Origin: Microbacterium sp. AZCO
Lineage (GTDB): Bacteria; Actinomycetota; Actinomycetes; Actinomycetales; Microbacteriaceae
Assembly (NCBI RefSeq): GCF_039614715.1
Contig: NZ_CP154857.1
Span: forward strand, 3,658,001 to 3,722,000
Direction of reading: 5' to 3'
Length of the DNA stretch: 64,000 nt
Below, piece after piece: positions 17,846 to 25,753 of the stretch. The notes beneath the pieces are model-generated. The model was not told the origin of the DNA. It ran no database searches and saw nothing but the letters and a program-made list of their open reading frames with translations. The first letter of the stretch is position 1, and each line of letters begins with the position of its first letter. The position numbers and the translations under genes are program-made.

Positions 17846-18936
17846 GCGCGCACCGCCGTTCCGATCGAGGGGGAGCAGGATGCCGCAAAGGGAATATCTC
17901 CCGCCGGCGGGTCGCCTGCGCGGGCGTGGAGCGGACCGCGGCCGTCGCGCAGCGGTGCTCCGCTGCCGCCGTGGCGCGCCGCGATGATCTCGGCGAGCAC
18001 GGAGACGGCCGACTCCTCGGGGGACGCGCCGCCGAGGTCGAGCCCGAGGGGCGAGTGCAGCCGCGCGAGACTCTCGTCATCGACGCCCGCGTCCTTCAGG
18101 AGCCTCTCGCGGTGCGCGACCGTCGAGCGCGCCCCCATCGCCCCCACGAAGCCGACGGGCATCCCGAGCGCGACCTGCAGCGCGGGCACGTCGAGACGCT
18201 CGTCGTGGGTCAGGACGCAGACGGCAGTGCGCGCGTCGACGGTCGCCGGATCGAGTGCCGCGAGGAACTCGTGGGGAAGCCCCGTGACGACCTCCACGGC
18301 GTCGGGGAATCGCTCCGCCGTCGCCATGAGGGGCCACGAATCGCACACCGACACCGCGAATCCGGCGGCGGCGGCGACCCGGCACAGGGCGGCAGCGTGC
18401 TCCCCCGCGCCGAGCAGAAGAAGGCGCGGCCGCGGTGCGTGCGACAGCACGACGAGACCTTCCGCCGGGTCCACCCGGTTCTCGCGATAGGCGACTGCTC
18501 GGCCGAGGGCCGTCGCGGGGTCGGCATCGTCGACGCGCCGGATTCCCCCCGCACGATCGACCGCGATCGTCACACCGGCGTCCGCCGCTGCGCTCTCGAG
18601 CGCGTCGAGGGCCGTCTCGTCCCGGGGGTCGATGCGGTAGGCGAGCACCTCGACCGAGCCACCGCACGCGAGACCGGCCGCGTGCGCGGCCTCGTCCGAG
18701 AAGCCGAACGAGCCCGACCGCGGCGGACCGCCCGCGAGCACCGCGAGGCCGAGGGCGACCGACTCCGACTCGACGCAGCCGCCCGAGATGGAGCCGATGA
18801 CGCGCAGATCCCGGGTGACCGCCATCGACGCGCCGACGCCTCGCGGCGCGCTGCGCGCGACGCGCGTGATCGTGACGACCGCGACCGGCTCGCCCGCACG
18901 GAGTGCGGGAAGGAGGTCGTGCGCGAGGTCGAGCAT
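17842..18936 (-). CDS. xdhC: XdhC/CoxI family molybdenum cofactor insertion protein
   Basis: Binds, sulfurates or protects the molybdenum cofactor and delivers it to xanthine dehydrogenase-type enzymes. The 364-aa protein has an N-terminal XdhC/CoxI domain (VARSAPRGVGASMAV, GSISGGCVESE, CGGSVEVL) and a C-terminal Rossmann-like XdhC domain (RLLLLGAGEHAAALCRVA, VGAMGARSTVAHR). It is the first gene of the oxidase operon. ATG 18936 is preceded 6 bases upstream by TACCGT, so the transcript is probably leaderless; the frame is open further upstream but that region belongs to the divergent gene. The C-terminal 40 residues are low-complexity and may not be structured. Confidence 0.88.
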   Translation of the reverse strand: MLDLAHDLLPALRAGEPVAVVTITRVARSAPRGVGASMAVTRDLRVIGSISGGCVESESVALGLAVLAGGPPRSGSFGFSDEAAHAAGLACGGSVEVLAYRIDPRDETALDALESAAADAGVTIAVDRAGGIRRVDDADPATALGRAVAYRENRVDPAEGLVVLSHAPRPRLLLLGAGEHAAALCRVAAAAGFAVSVCDSWPLMATAERFPDAVEVVTGLPHEFLAALDPATVDARTAVCVLTHDERLDVPALQVALGMPVGFVGAMGARSTVAHRERLLKDAGVDDESLARLHSPLGLDLGGASPEESAVSVLAEIIAARHGGSGAPLRDGRGPLHARAGDPPAGDIPFAASCSPSIGTAVRA

Positions 18937-18942
18937 TCGGAC

Positions 18943-18948
18943 ACGGTA
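18943..18948 (-). promoter_or_regulatory. -10 hexamer of a leaderless promoter for xdhC
   Basis: TACCGT on the minus strand, 6 bases before the ATG at 18936. It lies in the 50-base divergent gap with the MocA-like gene, so both transcripts start from one small region. Confidence 0.5.
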
Positions 18949-18986
18949 ATCCGGCCGTGTTTCCGCCGCGCTACGCTGTCGTGTCC

Positions 18987-19556
18987 ATGAGCGAACCGCT
19001 GCCCGGCCTGTGTGGACTCGTGCTCGCAGCGGGCGCGGGCGTCCGCTTCGGCGGCCCCAAGGCGCTCGCCCGCTCGGCGGACGGCACCCCCTGGGTGGTG
19101 CGGGCCGTCGAGACGCTGCGGGATGCCGGCTGCCGGCGCGTCGTCGTCGCACTCGGGGCCGCATCCGGCGAGGCGTCGGCGCTCGTCCCGGCCGATGGCG
19201 AGGTCGTCGTCGTGCCGGACTGGGCCGAGGGGCTCTCGGCGTCGCTGCGGGCGGGACTCGCCGCCGCCATCGGCGCCGACGCCGTCGTCGTCGTGCCGGT
19301 CGACACGCCGGAGCTTCCCGTCTCCTCCGTCCGCCGGGTCGTCCACGCCGCGGGAGAGGCGCCGAGTGTGCTGGCGCACGCGGTCTACCGCGGCGCGCCG
19401 GGTCATCCCGTGCTCATCGGCTCCGCGCACGTCGCGGCGCTCGCCGCATCCCTCACCGGCGATGCGGGCGCCCGCGCCTACCTGCGCGCCCACGACGCTG
19501 TCGAGGTCGAGTGCGGCGACCTGTGGTCCGGCGCCGACGTCGACGAGAGGCCCTGA
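18987..19556 (+). CDS. mocA: MocA-like molybdenum cofactor cytidylyltransferase (NTP transferase)
   Basis: Probably adds CMP to molybdopterin to make the cytosine-dinucleotide cofactor used by many xanthine dehydrogenase-family enzymes. The 189-aa protein has the nucleotidyltransferase start GLVLAAGAGVRFGGPKAL (residues about 8-25), with the glycine loop and Lys that bind CTP, and the metal site VVPVDTPEL. Its position back to back with xdhC and the oxidase operon supports this over MobA (GMP transfer). The ATG at 18987 gives the normal length. A weak -10-like TACGCT lies 9 bases upstream. If correct, the oxidase here uses a cytosine-dinucleotide cofactor, unlike classical eukaryotic XDH. Confidence 0.78.
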   Translation: MSEPLPGLCGLVLAAGAGVRFGGPKALARSADGTPWVVRAVETLRDAGCRRVVVALGAASGEASALVPADGEVVVVPDWAEGLSASLRAGLAAAIGADAVVVVPVDTPELPVSSVRRVVHAAGEAPSVLAHAVYRGAPGHPVLIGSAHVAALAASLTGDAGARAYLRAHDAVEVECGDLWSGADVDERP

Positions 19557-19585
19557 CCGGCCGCGGTTCGATCCGCGCAGGTCAG
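19553..19585. terminator. Bidirectional hairpin between convergent genes
   Basis: CTGACC (19553-19558) pairs with GGTCAG (19580-19585), with further pairing of CCGCGG against CCGCG inside. Both genes' stop codons are part of the outer stem, so one hairpin serves both directions. Confidence 0.6.
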
Positions 19586-20511
19586 CCGATCACGACGTTC
19601 TCGGGCTCCTCGCCGGCGAGCAGGTGCTCGATCTGACGCCGCACGAGGCGCGCGACGCGGGGCCGCATGGCGGTCGACGCGCCGCCCACGTGGGGCGAGA
19701 CGAGCACGCCCGGAAGACCCCACAGCGGGTGCCCCTCGGGGAGCGGCTCGGGGTCGGTCACGTCGAGGGCGGCGCGGATGCGTCCGCGACGCACGTGGTC
19801 GACGAGCGCGTCGGTGTCGACGAGAGGACCGCGTCCGACGTTGACGATCAGCGCGCCGTCGGGGAGCGCCGACAGGAAGGCGTCGTCGACGATGTGCCGC
19901 GTCGCATCGCCGCCGGGCAGGCTCACGATGACGATCTCGGCTCGGGGGAGGAGGCCGGGCAGTTCGTCGACGGCGTGCACCGGCATCCCATCCTCGTCCC
20001 TCGCCCTGCTCGCGACGGCCGTCAGCTCGACCTCGAAGGGCCGCAGTCGCGCCGCGACAGCCTTGCCGATGCCGCCGTAGCCGAGCAGCAGCACGCGACG
20101 ATCGGCGAGGCTCTCGGCGAAGACGGGTGACCACACGCCGCGGGCGGTGTCGACGGCGAAGCGATCGAGCTGCCGCTGCGACGCGAGCGTGAGGGCGACG
20201 GCGAGCTCGGCCGTCGACGTCTCGTGCACGGTCGCCGCATTCGCGAACCGCAATCCGGACGGCAGCACCTCCTCGACCCCCTCGTAGCCGATCGATTGGC
20301 TCTGCACGAGCCCGACGCGGACGCCCTCGAGGCGCGCGAGCACAGCCGCCATCTTCATGTACGGCGGCACGACGAGATCGATCTCGTCGCGGGGCGCGGG
20401 ACCATCCATGGGCCACACGAGCAGCTCGACCCCGTCGGGGAGCGGCGCGAGATCGCGCTCGAGCTCGGCGGTCGGCACGGTCACGACAAGCGGAGGGATG
20501 CTGCGGCTCAC
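19582..20511 (-). CDS. D-isomer-specific 2-hydroxyacid dehydrogenase
   Basis: Reduces a 2-keto acid or oxidises a D-2-hydroxyacid with NAD(P)H. The 309-aa chain has the NAD-binding glycine motif in VLLLGYGGIGKAVAARL, the catalytic Arg in VNVGRGPLVD, the Asp/Glu region ALDVTDPEPLP and the catalytic His in VSPHVGG. The usual choice would be GTG 20520, but a -10 hexamer TAGCGT sits 7 bases before GTG 20511, matching the spacing seen at many genes here, so 20511 is preferred; the difference is three residues. The substrate is not readable and neighbours give no hint. Confidence 0.86.
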   Translation of the reverse strand: MSRSIPPLVVTVPTAELERDLAPLPDGVELLVWPMDGPAPRDEIDLVVPPYMKMAAVLARLEGVRVGLVQSQSIGYEGVEEVLPSGLRFANAATVHETSTAELAVALTLASQRQLDRFAVDTARGVWSPVFAESLADRRVLLLGYGGIGKAVAARLRPFEVELTAVASRARDEDGMPVHAVDELPGLLPRAEIVIVSLPGGDATRHIVDDAFLSALPDGALIVNVGRGPLVDTDALVDHVRRGRIRAALDVTDPEPLPEGHPLWGLPGVLVSPHVGGASTAMRPRVARLVRRQIEHLLAGEEPENVVIG

Positions 20512-20518
20512 CCCGTCC

Positions 20519-20524
20519 ACGCTA
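20519..20524 (-). promoter_or_regulatory. -10 hexamer of a leaderless promoter for the hydroxyacid dehydrogenase
   Basis: TAGCGT on the minus strand, 7 bases before GTG 20511. It overlaps the alternative GTG 20520, which argues against that start. Confidence 0.45.
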
Positions 20525-20602
20525 CCGGCGCGGTGCGGGCGGGGCGCCGGCGCAGGGCGCTACTCTCGCGGCAGGCGGCGCCGACCGCGGGGGGAGGCCG
20601 AC

Positions 20603-21034
20603 ATGGTTCCGGAGATCAACTACTGGGCCGTCCTGATCGCGACGGCGTCGAGCATGGTCGTGGGCTCGATCTGGTACACGCCGAAGGTCTTCGGCACGCG
20701 GTGGGCGAGGCTCGCGAAGGTCGACATGGACCGCCCCGGCGCGACGGCCGTGGTGCCGATCCTCGTGACGGTCGTCGTGAGCTTCGTGACGGCGTGGGTG
20801 CTCGCGGGCGCCTCGGCGATCGCGTGGCACTTCTACGGCGGCAGCTGGCTGTGGGGCGCCATCGTGACAGGCGTGACGCTGTGGGCGGGGTTCACGGCGG
20901 CGCGGTTCATCACCCACGACGTCTTCGAGGGCAGGCCGACCTCGCTGACGGTGCTCAACATCGCGCACGAGCTCGTCACGGTGCTCGTGATGGCGATCAT
21001 CATCGGGGTATGGCCGCCCGCCGGCACCGTCTGA
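20603..21034 (+). CDS. DUF1761 family membrane protein
   Basis: A 143-aa integral membrane protein with four hydrophobic segments (about residues 6-22, 50-68, 77-100 and 118-137). The N-terminal NYWAVLIATASSMVVGSIWY and the W-x-G-F-x-x-A-R-F stretch are typical of DUF1761, a family without known function. ATG 20603 has a strong GGGGGAGG ribosome site 5-6 bases upstream, and TACTCT at 20561 could be its -10. It is a single-gene unit, convergent with purQ. Confidence 0.8.
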   Translation: MVPEINYWAVLIATASSMVVGSIWYTPKVFGTRWARLAKVDMDRPGATAVVPILVTVVVSFVTAWVLAGASAIAWHFYGGSWLWGAIVTGVTLWAGFTAARFITHDVFEGRPTSLTVLNIAHELVTVLVMAIIIGVWPPAGTV

Positions 21035-21056
21035 CCCCGTCTCGGCGACGAGCGCG

Positions 21057-21127
21057 GCACTTTCCTGCGACCGCGCCATCGCGCGACGCAGCGCTCGCCG
21101 GAAGGTGCAGCCCTCGCGATGCGAGGG
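21057..21127. terminator. Nested hairpins between DUF1761 gene and purQ
   Basis: Two inverted repeats lie between the convergent stops: GCACTTTCC (21057-21065) with GGAAGGTGC (21100-21108), and a tight hairpin CCCTCGC-GAT-GCGAGGG (21111-21127). The second is a good terminator for either strand. Confidence 0.5.
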
Positions 21128-21146
21128 GGCGAGGGATGCCCGACGG

Positions 21147-21850
<704 letters not shown>

Positions 21851-21854
<4 letters not shown>

Positions 21855-22099
21855 TCGACCACCTCGATGCCGACCACGTCCTCGATCACGGAGTTCGACA
21901 GCACGTCGTCGGCCACCTTGCGGGCGGTCTCGAGCAGAGCCTCATCGACCTCGCCCTCGACGAACAGCTCGAAGCGCTTGCCGATGCGGACACCGCTGAA
22001 GCCGTCGACGCCGAGCCGCGTGAGGGCGCCGGCGACGGCCTTCCCCTGCGGGTCCAGCAGTTCGGCCTTGGGCATGACGTCGACGACGATGGTGGGCAT
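21851..22099 (-). CDS. purS: Phosphoribosylformylglycinamidine synthase subunit PurS
   Basis: The small 82-aa subunit that bridges PurQ and PurL in the FGAM synthase complex. It has the compact PurS pattern: a first strand ([20 protein letters not shown]), then [20 protein letters not shown] and a C-terminal helix. The frame is open upstream, but ATG 22099 matches the family length and is preceded by a GGAGC site; TAGACT at 22143-22138 could be the -10 with a 30-base leader. It forms a two-gene operon with purQ. Confidence 0.95.
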
Positions 22100-22232
22100 A
22101 GCAGAGCTCCGGATGTCGCGGGCGGATGTGCCACCCCAGTCTACGGCCCGGCATCCCGTCCCTTCTCCGGGCCGCGGCGCGGCCGGCCGAGCGCCGCTCC
22201 AGACGCCGTGATCGAACTGTGACATAACGGAA

Positions 22233-22246
22233 TGGGAGCGCTCCCT
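22233..22246. promoter_or_regulatory. CebR-type LacI operator, copy 1
   Basis: TGGGAGCGCTCCCT matches the 14-base CebR palindrome TGGGAGCGCTCCCA at 13 positions. It ends where the -35 hexamer begins. Confidence 0.85.
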
Positions 22247-22275
22247 TGACATCCGTGGGAGCGATCCCATAGCGT
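22246..22275 (+). promoter_or_regulatory. Promoter of the cello-oligosaccharide uptake operon
   Basis: A perfect -35 TTGACA (22246-22251) is followed after 18 bases by TAGCGT (22270-22275); CATAGC at 22268 with a 16-base spacer is an alternative. Operator copy 2 fills the spacer, and copies 1 and 3 flank the promoter. Confidence 0.75.
22256..22269. promoter_or_regulatory. CebR-type LacI operator, copy 2
   Basis: TGGGAGCGATCCCA, one mismatch to the CebR palindrome, lies between -35 and -10. A repressor bound here would directly exclude RNA polymerase. Confidence 0.85.
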
Positions 22276-22288
22276 CTCCTGCGTCCGG

Positions 22289-22302
22289 TGAGAGCGCTCC
22301 CA
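22289..22302. promoter_or_regulatory. CebR-type LacI operator, copy 3
   Basis: TGAGAGCGCTCCCA, one mismatch to the CebR palindrome, in the 5' leader. Its centre lies 33 bases (about three helical turns) from copy 2. Confidence 0.85.
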
Positions 22303-22363
22303 CGGATCAGTTCCCGTCCCGCACGAGCGTCCCTCGAACTTGCCCACCACAAAGGAGTGACAC

Positions 22364-23638
22364 GTGAACTCACGCGCACTGCGGCGCACCGCCATCCTGA
22401 CGGTCGCCGTTTCCACCTCCGCCATCGTTCTCGCCGGTTGCGCGAGCGGCAGCGGATCTTCCTCCGAGTCCGACGGCCCCGTCACGCTGACGGTCGCCAC
22501 CTTCAACGACTTCGGCTACTCCGACGCGCTCCTCAAGGAGTACGAGTCGGAGCACCCGAACGTGAAGATCGTCCACAACAAGGCAGCGACGTCGAACGAC
22601 GCCCGCGCCAACTACTTCCAGAAGCTCGGCAAGAAGGGCCTCGCCGACATCGAGGCCATCGAGGTCGACTGGCTGCCCGAGGTCATGAAGTACTCCGACC
22701 TCCTCGCGCCGGTGCCCGACGACCTGAAGAGCCGCTGGCTCGACTGGAAGACCGAGGCGGCGACCGACCCCGACGGCAACCTCATCGGCTACGGCACCGA
22801 CATCGGCCCCGAGGCCATCTGCTACCGCTCCGACCTGTTCGAGGCGGCGGGCCTGCCCACCGACCCGACCGATGTCGCGAACCTCATCGACGGCGACTGG
22901 GCCAAGTACTTCGAGGTCGGCGCGCAGTACGCCTCGGCGACCGGCAAGGCCTTCTTCGACTCGGCCGGCGGCACCTACCAGGGCATGATCAACCAGGTCG
23001 AGGCCGCGTACGAGGACCCGGAGTCGGGCGACATCATCGCGACGAAGAACCCTGAGGTCAAGGACATCTACGACCAGGTCACGGCCGCCAGCGCGACGCA
23101 GTCGGCGCACCTCGGCCAGTGGTCGGACGACTGGTTCGCGGGCCTCTCGAACGGCGCCTTCGCGACGATGCTCTGCCCCGGCTGGATGCTCGGCGTCATC
23201 TCGGGCAACGCGCAGGACGTCACGACGTGGAACGTCGCCAACGTCTTCCCCAACGGCGGCGGAAACTGGGGCGGCTCGTACCTGACCGTCCCCGCCAACG
23301 GCGCGCACGTCAAGGAGGCTCAGGCCCTCGCCGACTGGCTGACCTCGCCCGAGACGCAGGTCAAGGCGTTCGAGAACGCCGGCACCTTCCCCAGCCAGGT
23401 GAAGGCCCTCGAGTCCGACACGCTGCTGAGCTCGACCAACGAGTTCTTCAACAACGCCCCCGTCGGCCAGATCTTCACCGATCGCGCCAACGCGGTCACG
23501 GTCGCACCGTTCAAGGGTCAGTACTACTTCCAGATCAACGACGCGATGCAGAAGGCTCTGACGCGCGTCGAGACCGGTGAGCAGGACGCCAAGACCTCGT
23601 GGGACCAGTGGGTGTCTGAGGTCGACGCCATCAAGTAA
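22364..23638 (+). CDS. Sugar ABC transporter substrate-binding lipoprotein (CebE-type)
   Basis: A 424-aa secreted lipoprotein that captures a sugar, here most likely cellobiose or cellotriose. The signal ends in the lipobox LAGC (Cys26), followed by a Gly/Ser linker. The mature domain is a family 1 solute-binding protein (VTLTVATFNDFGYSDALLKE; YGTDIGPEAICYRSDLFEAA). GTG 22364 has an AAAGGAG site 6 bases upstream. The three CebR-type operators in its promoter, the beta-glucosidase and the LacI regulator downstream give the substrate. A stem-loop after the stop probably makes this gene more strongly expressed than the permeases. Confidence 0.9.
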   Translation: MNSRALRRTAILTVAVSTSAIVLAGCASGSGSSSESDGPVTLTVATFNDFGYSDALLKEYESEHPNVKIVHNKAATSNDARANYFQKLGKKGLADIEAIEVDWLPEVMKYSDLLAPVPDDLKSRWLDWKTEAATDPDGNLIGYGTDIGPEAICYRSDLFEAAGLPTDPTDVANLIDGDWAKYFEVGAQYASATGKAFFDSAGGTYQGMINQVEAAYEDPESGDIIATKNPEVKDIYDQVTAASATQSAHLGQWSDDWFAGLSNGAFATMLCPGWMLGVISGNAQDVTTWNVANVFPNGGGNWGGSYLTVPANGAHVKEAQALADWLTSPETQVKAFENAGTFPSQVKALESDTLLSSTNEFFNNAPVGQIFTDRANAVTVAPFKGQYYFQINDAMQKALTRVETGEQDAKTSWDQWVSEVDAIK

Positions 23639-23646
23639 CCGACCTC

Positions 23647-23682
23647 GTCGCGGACCCGGGGCTCGCCCCCCGGGCCCGCGAC
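23647..23682 (+). terminator. Intercistronic stem-loop between binding protein and permease genes
   Basis: GTCGCGG and CCGGGG pair with CCCCGG and CCGCGAC, interrupted by a 2-by-2 internal mismatch, starting 8 bases after the stop. It lacks a T-run. Such hairpins between binding-protein and permease genes protect the upstream message or partly stop transcription. Confidence 0.6.
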
Positions 23683-23706
23683 AGTCTCCCCCGACGAAGG
23701 AACGAC

Positions 23707-24801
23707 GTGACCAGCACCCTGACGCCGCCCGCCGCGACGGAGAATCCCGACGCCCCGACCCGCCGCACGCGGCGCATCGGCTTCGGGCATCGCCTGAGCC
23801 ACTGGGACCTCAAGTTCTCCCCGTACCTCTACATCTCGCCGTTCTTCCTGCTGTTCGTGATCGTCGGGCTCTTCCCGATCGCCTACACGGCCGTGATCTC
23901 GTTCATGGACTGGGACCTCGTCCGCAACAGCGGCACGTTCATCGGCTTCGACCAGTACACCTGGGTGCTCTCCAACCCGAAGTTCTGGATCGCGCTCCGC
24001 AACACCTTCAGCATCTTCCTGCTGTCGAGCATCCCGCAGCTCGCCGCCGCGATCTTCATCGCCGCGATGCTCGACCAGAACATCCGCGCCAAGACGTTCT
24101 GGCGCATGGGCGTCCTGATCCCCTACGTCATGGCCCCTGTCGCCGTGGCCCTCATCTTCAGCGCCATGTTCGGCGACAAGTACGGCCTCGTGAACACGGC
24201 CCTCCAGAACATCGGGCTCCCCGCGATCCCGTGGCACTCCAACGCCTTCGCGAGCCACATCGCCATCGCCACGATGGTCAACTTCCGCTGGACGGGCTAC
24301 AACACCCTCATCCTCCTCGCCGCGATGCAGGCGATCCCGCGCGACTACTACGAGGCGGCGACGGTCGACGGCGCGGGCAAGGCCCGCCAGTTCTTCTCGA
24401 TCACCGTCCCGAGCCTGCGTCCGACCCTCATCTTCGTCATCATCACCTCGACGATCGGCGGCCTGCAGATCTTCGACGAGCCCCGCATGTACGACCAGTA
24501 CGGCACGGGCGGGCCGAACTCGCAGTGGCTCACGATCACGCTGTGGCTCTACAACATCGGCTGGGGAGAGTGGAACTTCGGCCGCGCGGCAGCGCTCGCG
24601 TGGATCCTGTTCCTCATCATCCTCGTCATCGGCATCGTCAACCTCTTCGTCACGCGCCGCCTCGTGCGCGACGAAGGCTCGCGCAATCCGCTCTCGCGTC
24701 GCGAGCGCCGGGCCGCCGAGCGCTCCGCTCGCGATCGCGTCGCTGCGCAGTCTCGCGCCGCGGTCGCGGCATCCACTACCGACAAGGAGGAGGCGCGATG
24801 A
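23707..24801 (+). CDS. Sugar ABC transporter permease (CebF/MalF-type)
   Basis: A 364-aa inner-membrane permease with six expected helices; the first follows a charged N-terminus of about 40 residues (YISPFFLLFVIVGLFPIAYT). The EAA loop for the ATPase is YEAATVDGAGKARQFFSITV. The C-terminus is a long Arg/Ala-rich tail (about residues 315-364), unusual in length but low-complexity. GTG 23707 has a GAAGGA ribosome site. Its last codon overlaps the second permease. No transporter ATPase is encoded in the locus, so a shared ATPase of MsiK type elsewhere is expected. Confidence 0.9.
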   Translation: MTSTLTPPAATENPDAPTRRTRRIGFGHRLSHWDLKFSPYLYISPFFLLFVIVGLFPIAYTAVISFMDWDLVRNSGTFIGFDQYTWVLSNPKFWIALRNTFSIFLLSSIPQLAAAIFIAAMLDQNIRAKTFWRMGVLIPYVMAPVAVALIFSAMFGDKYGLVNTALQNIGLPAIPWHSNAFASHIAIATMVNFRWTGYNTLILLAAMQAIPRDYYEAATVDGAGKARQFFSITVPSLRPTLIFVIITSTIGGLQIFDEPRMYDQYGTGGPNSQWLTITLWLYNIGWGEWNFGRAAALAWILFLIILVIGIVNLFVTRRLVRDEGSRNPLSRRERRAAERSARDRVAAQSRAAVAASTTDKEEAR

Positions 24802-25718
24802 CCGCCGTCAGCCCCATCCCCCTGGCTCCGCACGACGAGCTGACCCCCGAAGAGGCCAAGGGGGCGCGCAAGCGCCGCCGCCCTCGCCACATCCGCGGCT
24901 CGCGCCCCGGCTGGATCGTCTACGGCGTGCTCGGCGTGTTCCTGCTCGCGTCGGTGTTCCCCTACTACTGGTCGTTCCTGATCGGCTCGGGCGACTCGTC
25001 CACGATCCGCGACACCGGCATGTCGTGGATCCCGGGCGGCAACTTCATCGCCAACTCGCTCAAGGTCGTCAACGACCCCGCGGTCAACTTCTGGCTGGCG
25101 CTGTGGAACTCGATCTGGAGCTCCGCGATCATCGCGTTCTCGGTCGTGTTCTTCTCGACGCTCGCCGGCTGGGCGTTCGCGAAGTTGCGCTTCGGCGGCA
25201 GCAAGTGGCTCCTCGTCTTCGTCATCGCGACGATGGCCGTGCCGACGCAGCTCGGCGTCGTGCCGCTGTACATCCTCTTCGCTGACCTCGGCTGGACGGG
25301 GCAGATCGGCGCGATCATCGTCCCGGCCCTCGTGACGGCGTTCGGCGTGTTCTGGATGACGCAGTACCTGCAGCAGGCCGTGCCCGACGAGCTCATCGAG
25401 GCGGCGCGTGTCGACGGCGCCAACTCGTTCCGCACGTTCCTGACGGTCGGACTCCCCGCCGCGCGCCCCGCGGCGGCGATGCTCGGCCTGTTCACCTTCG
25501 TGACCGCGTGGAACAACTTCTTCTGGCCCTTCATCGTGCTCGACCGGCAGAACCCGACGCTCCCCGTCGCGCTGTCGCTCCTGCAGTCGAACTACTTCAT
25601 CGACTACTCGATCGTGCTCGCGGGCGTCATCCTCGCGACGATCCCCCTTCTGCTGCTCTTCGTGTTCGCCGGCAAGCAGCTGGTGAGTGGGATCATGGCG
25701 GGAGCCGTCAAGGGCTGA
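24798..25718 (+). CDS. Sugar ABC transporter permease (CebG/MalG-type)
   Basis: A 306-aa inner-membrane permease, partner of the preceding one. A basic N-terminus is followed by the first helix (WIVYGVLGVFLLASVFPYYW), a large external loop, and five more helices; the EAA loop is IEAARVDGANSFRTFLTVGL. ATG 24798 overlaps the first permease stop (ATGA) and has GGAGGAGG just upstream; the frame is open earlier but within that gene. Together with the lipoprotein and an unlinked ATPase it would import cello-oligosaccharides. Confidence 0.92.
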   Translation: MTAVSPIPLAPHDELTPEEAKGARKRRRPRHIRGSRPGWIVYGVLGVFLLASVFPYYWSFLIGSGDSSTIRDTGMSWIPGGNFIANSLKVVNDPAVNFWLALWNSIWSSAIIAFSVVFFSTLAGWAFAKLRFGGSKWLLVFVIATMAVPTQLGVVPLYILFADLGWTGQIGAIIVPALVTAFGVFWMTQYLQQAVPDELIEAARVDGANSFRTFLTVGLPAARPAAAMLGLFTFVTAWNNFFWPFIVLDRQNPTLPVALSLLQSNYFIDYSIVLAGVILATIPLLLLFVFAGKQLVSGIMAGAVKG

Positions 25719-25753
25719 TGATGACGCACGTACTTCGAGAGGACCTTTCCCCC

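Noticed and set aside
18972..18977. Leaderless promoter for the MocA-like gene (TACGCT)
   Set aside because: The gap to the ATG is 9 bases, outside the 6-7 seen at the other genes, so it was not counted.
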